From the NCBI GenBank assembly GCA_030427835.1, contig JAUICN010000004.1, forward strand, positions 186,001-250,000: a stretch of DNA of 64,000 nt, in the 5' to 3' direction. The notes under the pieces were generated by a model. It saw only the letters and a list, made by a program, of their open reading frames with translations, was not told where the DNA came from and made no database searches. A program made the translations under genes and the position numbers. Of this stretch, positions 7,314 through 14,596 are shown piece after piece; within the stretch, counting starts at the first letter, position 1; every line of letters starts with the position of its first letter. Source of the DNA: Polyangia bacterium (GTDB lineage Bacteria; Myxococcota_A; Polyangia; Polyangiales; JAUICN01).

Positions 7314-9101
7314 ATGCGCAACATGCCCTATTTTACAAAAAGCACGTCTTTCGGGCCTTTCCGCCCTTTCAGCAGGGTGGGGTTCCTCCCCAAAGCGAGA
7401 CCCCAGGCAGGGGTGTGGAGGCTCGTCCTGCCCTCCGCCCTCGTTTGCAGCTTTGTTGGTTTCCTGGGTGGGCACGCCTCCGCCCAGGACATGTCCTTTG
7501 GCGTAGACGAGGTGCATCCCGACTCAAGCAGCCAGGCCACAGCCCAGGGCCCCATACCCGAGGCCGTACAGCCAGCCCCGGCGACCGAAGCCCTGGAAGC
7601 CCTGCAACGCCAGATCCAGTCCGGCCGTTACGCCGAAGCCGCCATGGCCCTGTTTGATATCACCCAAAGTCGTCGAAAGGCCGATCGGGAACAGCGCCCC
7701 CGCGCCCAGTTCCTGCTTGGGCAAGCCCTCTACGAGCAGGGGTTTTACCAATCGGCCCTGGTGGTCTTTGACGACATCAGCCACACCGGTCCGTCCCACC
7801 CCTTTTACCGTGACGCCCTTCGCTGGCTCGCCACCCTGGCCACGGAACTGCCCGAGGCCGCAGGAATCGTGGAAAAGGTGGGCCGCTACGACGCCCGCAT
7901 TATCGAGGATCTCAACACCGATCAGGATAGGGAGCTCTACAACCAGCTGCTCTATCTATTGGGCCGCAACGCCTACCAAACCGGCGATCTCCAGGCCGCC
8001 ATCCCACTTTTTCAGAAAGTACAGCGGGGCACCCGATTCTATCTCGAAGCCCTGTTTTTCGAGGGCACCACCCACATTCGCCTGCGCAAGGCCCAGCCCG
8101 CCGTCCGCTCATTTCGAAGAATTTTGAAGGAAGTGGAAAAGCCCGACGTCCATCCAGAGGTGGACAAGAGTCGCATGGAAAACCTCGCCCGGATCTCCCT
8201 GGCACGGATTTACTATTCTGCGGCCAACACGGGCAGTGCCGCCGCCGGGGGAGAAAGCAGCATCGACGGCGCCCTCATCGGCAACGCCGTGGACATGTGG
8301 AGCAAGGTCAGCATCTCAAGCGAGTACTGGTTGGATTCCCAGTTCGAAGATGCATGGGCCCTGTTCCTTGCAGACGAGTATTCCCGCGCCCTGGGCAACG
8401 CCCACACCCTCTACTCTCCCTATTTTGCGGACAGCTACTACCCCGAGGCGCTCGTCATCAAGGCGGTCACCTTTTTCATGAACTGCCTTTGGGAGAACGC
8501 GGAACAAACCGTGCGGGATTTTCATCGCCGTTACGATCCCGTGCAGACCGAACTCAACGCCCTGTTGCAAGGCCTCGCCGACAACCAGGCCTTCTTCGAT
8601 TTTCTTGTGGCCGTGGGCAAGGGGCAAGCCAACCTGGCCGACGAAGTGCGCGGCATTGTGCGCACGGCCCTCTCCGATCGCACCTTGCTCAACCATATGG
8701 AATACGTCCGGTTGTTGGATCTGGAGCAAGCCACCCTGGAGCAGGCCGACCCGGCCCTCATGAACTCAGACCTGGGCGGGCAAATCCTCCAGGACGTGGC
8801 CATTGCCCGGGTGTTTGCGGTGGACGCCACAGGGGATCTCGCCCGTGCCCGGTACGACAGGCTAGTGACAGAACTTCAGGAACTCATGAACCAAATCGAC
8901 ACCGTGGAGCTGGAAATCACCACTGCCCGCAGGGACGAGTTGGATTCCGATTTGGAAGATCAAATGAACGAGCTCGCACGCAGGCGTGGCGGCGATGTGA
9001 AGGTGGATGAGGAGCATCAGGTATGGCGGTTCGACGGGGAGTACTGGCGAGACGAACTCGGTTTTTACAGGCAACAGGTGACCTACCAGTGTGGCCGCTA
9101 G
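7314..9101 (+). CDS. Periplasmic TPR protein with QDMSF tag (GltC-like)
   Basis: From the ATG at 7314 the protein has 595 residues; a GTG at 7413 would give a more normal signal peptide (cleavage ASA, before QDMSFGVDEVHPD). After a Pro/Ala linker come TPR-type helical pairs: LEALQRQIQSGRYAEAAMAL, RAQFLLGQALYEQGFYQSAL, LYLLGRNAYQTGDLQAAIPLF and FEGTTHIRLRKAQPAVRSF. The last third is helical without clear TPRs. It is probably a periplasmic scaffold. The N-terminal tag matches that of the outer-membrane barrel at 2055-3167, and in Myxococcus the periplasmic TPR protein GltC works with the barrels GltA and GltB. This makes a GltC-like role attractive, by inference. It opens the plus-strand operon and overlaps the next gene by 13 bases if that starts at 9089. 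Confidence 0.7.
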   Translation: MRNMPYFTKSTSFGPFRPFSRVGFLPKARPQAGVWRLVLPSALVCSFVGFLGGHASAQDMSFGVDEVHPDSSSQATAQGPIPEAVQPAPATEALEALQRQIQSGRYAEAAMALFDITQSRRKADREQRPRAQFLLGQALYEQGFYQSALVVFDDISHTGPSHPFYRDALRWLATLATELPEAAGIVEKVGRYDARIIEDLNTDQDRELYNQLLYLLGRNAYQTGDLQAAIPLFQKVQRGTRFYLEALFFEGTTHIRLRKAQPAVRSFRRILKEVEKPDVHPEVDKSRMENLARISLARIYYSAANTGSAAAGGESSIDGALIGNAVDMWSKVSISSEYWLDSQFEDAWALFLADEYSRALGNAHTLYSPYFADSYYPEALVIKAVTFFMNCLWENAEQTVRDFHRRYDPVQTELNALLQGLADNQAFFDFLVAVGKGQANLADEVRGIVRTALSDRTLLNHMEYVRLLDLEQATLEQADPALMNSDLGGQILQDVAIARVFAVDATGDLARARYDRLVTELQELMNQIDTVELEITTARRDELDSDLEDQMNELARRRGGDVKVDEEHQVWRFDGEYWRDELGFYRQQVTYQCGR

Positions 9102-12100
9102 TGCGATCCGTCCCCACGATCAACGGCCTCCGTGTGGCCTCCGTGCTCCTGGGGGCATGGGTCACGACCGGGTCGGTGCACGCACAACCCGCCACGTCGT
9201 CAACGGCAGCGGAACCCACCGCTGTGCCCGCCGTTGCCGTGGAAGAGGCCATCTGCCTCGCACCGTCCGCCCCCGTGTTTCAGTGCACCGGAAACCGTAC
9301 CCGGCCCACCCGCAACAACAGCCCACCAAGCCACGTGCGTGTCACAGACAACCGTTCCAAGGCCGAAGGCAACGCGGGCCCCACAGGCCCCTCCATCGAG
9401 TTCGACACCGCTGCCTGGGCACGGCACTCCAGCCAGGCCCGTGCGTGGGAGTTGTTGCAACGGGAGGTGCAGGTCCTGGAACGCCTGGTACGCAACACCG
9501 CTGCGGCCGACGACCGACGCCCGGAGATCCTACTGCGTCTTGCGGACACCTATTTTGAAATGCAGGTCGCGCTTAAGGGCACCGTCCGTTCCTTCGATGA
9601 GCCCATGTACGCCGCGCGCCAGCAGGGGGACAAAAAGCGGGTAGCTGAACTCAAGCAGCGCCAGGACCGGGCAGAAGCCCAGTTGGACGACACCCGTCGA
9701 AAAACCGTGCGCACCTACGCGCAACTCGTGGAGGGCTACCCCGAGTTTCCGAAAATCGATCAGGTGCTCTTTGCCCTGGCCTTCAGTGTGGAGGAGTTGG
9801 GCGAACGGGATTCCGCACGCCAGGTGTACTTCCGGTTGATCAACAACCACCCCAACAGCCCCTACGTGCCCCACGCCTACCTTTCCTTCGCGGAGTACTA
9901 CTTTGCCCGCGGCGACATGGGCGACGCGCTCCAGTTCTACAACAAGGTGCTCGAGTACCCGCCGGAAAACAACGCGGTCTACGGCTTTGCGCTCTACAAA
10001 AGCGCCTGGGCCCACTTCAACGTGCAGGCCTTCAAGGATTCGCTTCGCACCTTTGTGCAGGTCATCGAGTTTGCCACAGCCAATCCGGACGCCAACGACG
10101 CCACCAACCTTGCCCGCCAATCCCGTCGGGAGATGGTCATGCCCTACGCCATGTTTGGTCGGCCTTCCCAGGCCCTGGGCTTCTTCCGGCGCTACGCGGG
10201 CAGCAACGAGCTCGCACTCGATGTGTTTGAAAGCCTGGGCGAGCTCTACGTGGACACCGGCAAATGGAACGAAGCCATCGAGGTTTACCGGGAGCTCATC
10301 GCAGAGGAGCCCGCATCCCCCAAACTTTGCCGTTGGCAGGCCCAAATCGCCCTGGCTCATATGCCCGAAAAGTCCAAACGGGAACAACGGGTGGAAGCGG
10401 AGCAACTGGCCCGCGTCTTTCACCAGTTTGCAGAGCGCCCCAGCAGCCCCGCGGACGAGGTGCAAATCTGCGGCCAAAAATCCGCCACGTTGCTCTTTGA
10501 ACTGGCCACCTCCTGGCACCGTGAGGCCGTGGGCACAAAGGAACACCCCGGTACGCGAAACCCGTTGACCATGCAGTTGGCTTCGGAGCTTTACGGCGTG
10601 TTGCTGGAACATTTCCCCACCCTGGACAACATGCAGTTCCCCGCCCTTGATCGCAGGGACTGGCCCAGTCGCTACAAGGTCAGTTACTACGCGGCCGAAC
10701 TGCTCTGGAAGCAGGGCGATTGGCTCCACTGCGGGCCCGCCTTCGATCGCGTGGTGGAAGAAAACCCCAACGGCGAATACACCAACGACGCCGCCTACGC
10801 CGCGGTGCTCTGTTACAACAACCTGTACGACCAACAGTACGCCGCCCGGGAACGCCGCCGCAGCAGCGAGCAGGCTTCGGGTCAACAGGCGAGTTTTGCT
10901 CCCCGGGAGTTCACCGAAACCGAACAGGGCATGCTGCGAGCTTTTGATCGCTACATCTGCTTTGTGTCCGAGAGCAAGGAGCTCCCCAAAATCAAGTACC
11001 GGCGCGCACGCATCTACTACGAAGCCAACCACTTCGACCAAGCCGCCCACTTGTTCAAGGACATCGCATTCCAACATCGGGACAGCGACCTGGCTTCCTT
11101 TGCGGCCAACCTCTATCTGGATTCCCTCAACGTGTTGTCTGAAAAGGTGGAACAGCCACGCCCCCAGTGCCTGTTTGAAATGAAAGAAAACATCGATCCC
11201 CTGTGGGCCGCCTATTGTGGCGACGGTGCCGCCGGCGACAGCTCAGGGCAGCTCTGCCCCGTGCTTGAGCAGGTACGGTGCGACGTCACACGCAAGGTGG
11301 CCGAAACCCAGGAGAAGAAAAAGCAGTTCAAGGAAGCCGCGCGCACCTACGTGCAAATCGCTCGGCAGTACAGGGGCTGCGGCCAACTGGATGAGGTGCT
11401 CTTCAACGCGGCCATCAACTTCGAAGCTGCCCGGCTGTTGGGCCGTTCCATTCAAGTGCGCAAGGTGCTCATCGATCGCTTTTCCGAGAGCCCCCTGGCC
11501 AAGCGTTCCATCTATCTGGTGGGGGCCAACTACCACGCGCTCGCCATCTACAGTCAAGCCGCCGACTACTACGAACGGTTTGCACGGGAGGTGGGTTCCC
11601 GGCGGTGCGCAAGCACAGACGAACTTCCCGGTGGCTGTGCCCAGGCGCCGGATTCCCTAAAGACCGCAGTACTGTTTCGCATTGGTCTGGGTGAATACGA
11701 CAAGGCCATCGAGGATATCGAACTCTTCGAGAGCCTCTACAAGCGGACGTTTCCCCGGGACACCGCCCAGGTCATGTTTTCACTTGGAACGGTGTACAAA
11801 CGGCAACGCAATCTGACCGATCTGGTCAAGCACTACAGGGAATACGTCAAGGTCTACCGCCGGTCTGCCCTACCGCACCTGCTGGTCAAGGCCCACGTGG
11901 AAATTGGCAACGCGTTTCGAGAGACCAACAACGGCGACCGCGCAGCGGCTGCGTTCAGTGATGCGGTGCGCACCTGGTCCCGCGGCATGGAGCGCCGCAT
12001 TCAAACCGTGCCGGATTCCACCGAAGAAGAACGCGCCAAATGGATGCTGGAAGCCAAGGACGCGGTATCCGAAGCGCTGTTTTACCTTGCGGAAGTAAAG

Positions 12101-12685
12101 TTTGAAGATTTCCAGGCCATTCGCTTCCCGCGGTACCGTGGGCGAGGAACCCTGCGAAGCGTCAACAACTGGGCCAAGGACGACTTCAGCCCCTGGATCG
12201 CGAAAAAGCAAAAGGCCCTTGTGGCCGCCCAGAAGGCCTTTGAAAAGATCGCCGAACTGGAAGTTCCCCGGTGGGAAATCGCCGCGGCCTCCAGGGTAGG
12301 GCAGATGTGGCACTCCTTCGTCAACGAGTTTCGGGATGCGCCCATCCCCAACGAAATCGAGGAAGTTCCTGAGCTCTTTGACGTGTACGTGGGCACCCTG
12401 GACGAAAAGTCAGAGCCCTTCCAGAGGCAGGCCATCGACAAGTTCGAGTTCTGTATGATTGTGGCCACCCGTGTGCGCTGGTTCAGCGAGTACTCCCAGA
12501 CCTGCGAGACGGCCCTGAATCAACTCAACCCCCGGGAGTACCCCCTGGCCAACGAGTTGCGCGGCGTTCCCACCTACATCCGTTCGGAACCCTCCATGCC
12601 CGGGCCTGTTCTTGAGCTCGAACAAACCGAAGACGAGGACGACCTGTCGGGTGCAGAGGGCACGAATGCGGAGGCAAACCCATGA
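9089..12685 (+). CDS. Large periplasmic TPR protein (GltD/AgmU-like)
   Basis: The predicted product has 1198 residues, close to the length I recall for Myxococcus AgmU/GltD (about 1200). The GTG at 9089 has AGGTGA seven bases upstream; a second GTG at 9101 overlaps the previous stop (TAGTG). A signal peptide ends near VHA/QPATSS. After a low-complexity stretch, TPR and TPR-like units run almost to the end, for example LRLADTYFEMQVAL, ALAFSVEELGERDSARQVYF, AYLSFAEYYFARGDMGDALQFY and SLGTVYKRQRNLTDLVKHY. No enzyme motif is present. In Myxococcus AgmU is a periplasmic part of the gliding and focal-adhesion machine; here the same role is inferred from size, repeat type and gene order. Confidence 0.72.
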   Translation: MWPLVRSVPTINGLRVASVLLGAWVTTGSVHAQPATSSTAAEPTAVPAVAVEEAICLAPSAPVFQCTGNRTRPTRNNSPPSHVRVTDNRSKAEGNAGPTGPSIEFDTAAWARHSSQARAWELLQREVQVLERLVRNTAAADDRRPEILLRLADTYFEMQVALKGTVRSFDEPMYAARQQGDKKRVAELKQRQDRAEAQLDDTRRKTVRTYAQLVEGYPEFPKIDQVLFALAFSVEELGERDSARQVYFRLINNHPNSPYVPHAYLSFAEYYFARGDMGDALQFYNKVLEYPPENNAVYGFALYKSAWAHFNVQAFKDSLRTFVQVIEFATANPDANDATNLARQSRREMVMPYAMFGRPSQALGFFRRYAGSNELALDVFESLGELYVDTGKWNEAIEVYRELIAEEPASPKLCRWQAQIALAHMPEKSKREQRVEAEQLARVFHQFAERPSSPADEVQICGQKSATLLFELATSWHREAVGTKEHPGTRNPLTMQLASELYGVLLEHFPTLDNMQFPALDRRDWPSRYKVSYYAAELLWKQGDWLHCGPAFDRVVEENPNGEYTNDAAYAAVLCYNNLYDQQYAARERRRSSEQASGQQASFAPREFTETEQGMLRAFDRYICFVSESKELPKIKYRRARIYYEANHFDQAAHLFKDIAFQHRDSDLASFAANLYLDSLNVLSEKVEQPRPQCLFEMKENIDPLWAAYCGDGAAGDSSGQLCPVLEQVRCDVTRKVAETQEKKKQFKEAARTYVQIARQYRGCGQLDEVLFNAAINFEAARLLGRSIQVRKVLIDRFSESPLAKRSIYLVGANYHALAIYSQAADYYERFAREVGSRRCASTDELPGGCAQAPDSLKTAVLFRIGLGEYDKAIEDIELFESLYKRTFPRDTAQVMFSLGTVYKRQRNLTDLVKHYREYVKVYRRSALPHLLVKAHVEIGNAFRETNNGDRAAAAFSDAVRTWSRGMERRIQTVPDSTEEERAKWMLEAKDAVSEALFYLAEVKFEDFQAIRFPRYRGRGTLRSVNNWAKDDFSPWIAKKQKALVAAQKAFEKIAELEVPRWEIAAASRVGQMWHSFVNEFRDAPIPNEIEEVPELFDVYVGTLDEKSEPFQRQAIDKFEFCMIVATRVRWFSEYSQTCETALNQLNPREYPLANELRGVPTYIRSEPSMPGPVLELEQTEDEDDLSGAEGTNAEANP

Positions 12686-12702
12686 GTCACTTCTCCATCT
12701 CA

Positions 12703-12756
12703 CAACTCCTCCACCCGCAACTCCTCCACCCGCAACTCCTCCACCCGCAACTCCCT
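12703..12756. repeat. 15-base minisatellite between two glt-like genes
   Basis: Three perfect copies of CAACTCCTCCACCCG (12703, 12718, 12733) are followed by a partial fourth. They lie between the stop at 12685 and the preferred ATG at 12790. If translation began at the overlapping ATG at 12682 they would encode repeated LLHPQ. Confidence 0.9.
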
Positions 12757-12789
12757 GCCCTGCAGGGCCATGCCGTACAAAACCTGTCC

Positions 12790-14151
12790 ATGAACCGTTC
12801 GAAAACCCCACGTCTTCTTTTTTTTCTAGGGCTGATCCCTCTCGTGCTCATCGTCGCCTGTGGTGGAAAAAAGGCCGGTTCCGCTGGTGGTGCGCAAGAA
12901 CCCGACGGGGCCGCAGTGACATCCGGTGGCCATGAGGTCAGCGTCCAAGCTCACGAGCATTGGCTCCAGGGCGTGGCCCTGGTCGAACAGGTCCAGATGG
13001 AACAGCAACAGGCGCAGGGAGAGGGGGCCCAAGGAGAAGGCTGGACCCAGGAGCGCTGCCGTCAGGCCAAACGTGCGTTTTCCAACGCGGCGGATAGCCA
13101 AAGCCGCGGCTTTCCTGACGCGACCTACATGGTCGGTTGGGTGTCAGCGCAATGCGGTGACGCGGAGGGCGCCCAGCGTTCGTTTCAACGGGCCGCCGAA
13201 CAGGATCGCCACCACTGTGAGGCCCAGACCGCCGCGGGAGTGCGGCTCATGAACGCCGGAAACGCCGAACGGGCGGTGCGGGTTTTTGAGGCCGTGATTC
13301 AGGCGGACGCCACCTGCGCTCCGGCCTACCTCAACCTGGCCATGATCCAGCGCACCCAAGGAAAGACCAAGGCCCGTGACGCGCTCAACAACATTCGCCG
13401 GGCCCTTGCGGTCAACGCCTACTACCTGGAGGCGTTTGATCAAATGGCATTGCTTTACCTGGAGCAGGGGCAACGCGAAAAGGACGACCGCTACCTAGAT
13501 CTCGCCACGGTCGTATGCCGGCAGGCGCAACTCATTGACGACAACTACGCACCCATTTTCAATACCTGGGGGCTCATCTTCGTGGAGCGGGACAACATCA
13601 CGGAAGCCCTTCGGTACTTCGAGCGCGCCGTGCAGTTGGATGATGACTTCTTCGAGGCCCATATGAACTTTGGGCAAGTCACACTCTCCTTTCGGGGATA
13701 CGAGGACGCCAAGAAGTCGTTCAAACGGGCCACGGAGCTGCGACCCCAAAGTTACGACGCACACATTGGTCTCGGGGTGGCCCTGCGCGGTCTTAAGGAA
13801 ATGGATGGGGCCAAGTCCGAATACGAAGTGGCCCGGAGCCTGGATTCCCGGCGCCCGGATGCCCACATGAACCTGGGCATTCTCTACCAGGATCACCTTT
13901 CCGGATCCGTGGATGATCTGGCGCAGGCCAAGAGCCACCTGGAGAAGTTCCTGGAACTCGCAGGGGAACAGGCCATCTACCGTGACGCGGTAAAAGAGGT
14001 GGCCCAACGCTGCGAACCCACCCGGCGCCGCCGGCGCACCCAGTGCCGCCCTGGGCGCCTTCAGAACATCGAAACCGCCATGGAAGCCCTAAAAGCGGCC
14101 GCCGAAGCCATGGCCCAAATGCCGGCCAGCGCAGCATCCGGCCCCCAATAG
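12790..14151 (+). CDS. TPR lipoprotein (GltE/AglT-like)
   Basis: The chosen ATG gives 453 residues with a basic n-region, a hydrophobic core and a lipobox (IVAC, Cys near residue 24). The frame continues upstream to an ATG at 12682 that overlaps the previous stop (ATGA), but this would bury the signal peptide behind 36 repeat-encoded residues. About eight TPRs follow, for instance AYLNLAMIQRTQGKTKARDAL, NTWGLIFVERDNITEALRYFERAV, AHMNFGQVTLSFRGYEDAKKSF and AHIGLGVALRGLKEMDGAKSEY. Its place after the AgmU-like gene matches the gltD-gltE (agmU-aglT) order in Myxococcus, where AglT is an envelope TPR protein needed for gliding. An Arg-rich stretch (RRRRRTQCRPGR) sits near the C-terminus. Confidence 0.72.
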   Translation: MNRSKTPRLLFFLGLIPLVLIVACGGKKAGSAGGAQEPDGAAVTSGGHEVSVQAHEHWLQGVALVEQVQMEQQQAQGEGAQGEGWTQERCRQAKRAFSNAADSQSRGFPDATYMVGWVSAQCGDAEGAQRSFQRAAEQDRHHCEAQTAAGVRLMNAGNAERAVRVFEAVIQADATCAPAYLNLAMIQRTQGKTKARDALNNIRRALAVNAYYLEAFDQMALLYLEQGQREKDDRYLDLATVVCRQAQLIDDNYAPIFNTWGLIFVERDNITEALRYFERAVQLDDDFFEAHMNFGQVTLSFRGYEDAKKSFKRATELRPQSYDAHIGLGVALRGLKEMDGAKSEYEVARSLDSRRPDAHMNLGILYQDHLSGSVDDLAQAKSHLEKFLELAGEQAIYRDAVKEVAQRCEPTRRRRRTQCRPGRLQNIETAMEALKAAAEAMAQMPASAASGPQ

Positions 14152-14242
14152 GCCGCGCTTGAGCCTGGGCCCGCAACCCGACTAGCCCTATTTGGGTGTC
14201 CTTTCATTGCTTCTCGGGCCCCAGGTCCGGTAGACTCGGCAG

Positions 14243-14587
14243 GTGCGTTGTACCCAAACCTCCCGTGCTTCGACCCGATCCGGTGCCCCAGGGGCATCCG
14301 CTGCCACCCGTGTTTTCGGGCGGCCACTCCTCCCATGGTTTCCCAGGGTGTGTGGCCTTGCGGTGATGACCCTAGGGTTCGTAGGCCCAACCGTGGCTGC
14401 GAATGTGGCCCGTGCCCAGGAGGCGGAGCCCACCACCTATGACTTCGACGACGACCTGGTCCAGGGAGACCTGGTGAGACCCGACGGTGAGTTGCTTAAC
14501 ATTCGCAAGCGCCAGGGGCGTTCCTCCCTGATTCGTATTCGCAAGCACTTCGTTCCCGAGATGTTGAAGTCCGTGGAGAACCTGTAG
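14243..14587 (+). CDS. Small exported protein of the glt-like cluster
   Basis: The 114 residues from a GTG at 14243 include one hydrophobic segment (about 36-56) ending in an ARA signal-peptidase-like site. The mature part is about 56 residues: an acidic strand YDFDDDLVQGDLVRPDGE, then a basic segment KRQGRSSLIRIRKHFVPEM. From memory, proteins with this acidic-to-basic plan (DDD-V-x-G-x-L-x-x-P-x-G, then SLI-x-x-R-x-x-F-x-P-E) are common next to AgmX/PglI-type TonB proteins in myxobacteria. The place corresponds to gltF, although I cannot show homology with it. It ends 9 bases before the FHA/TonB gene, so the two are probably cotranscribed. Confidence 0.6.
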   Translation: MRCTQTSRASTRSGAPGASAATRVFGRPLLPWFPRVCGLAVMTLGFVGPTVAANVARAQEAEPTTYDFDDDLVQGDLVRPDGELLNIRKRQGRSSLIRIRKHFVPEMLKSVENL

Positions 14588-14596
14588 CCATCCCGA

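Noticed and set aside
9530-11077. 515-codon minus-strand frame inside the AgmU-like gene
   Set aside because: It lacks any domain and lies opposite clear TPR repeats. Third-position GC bias supports the plus-strand gene.
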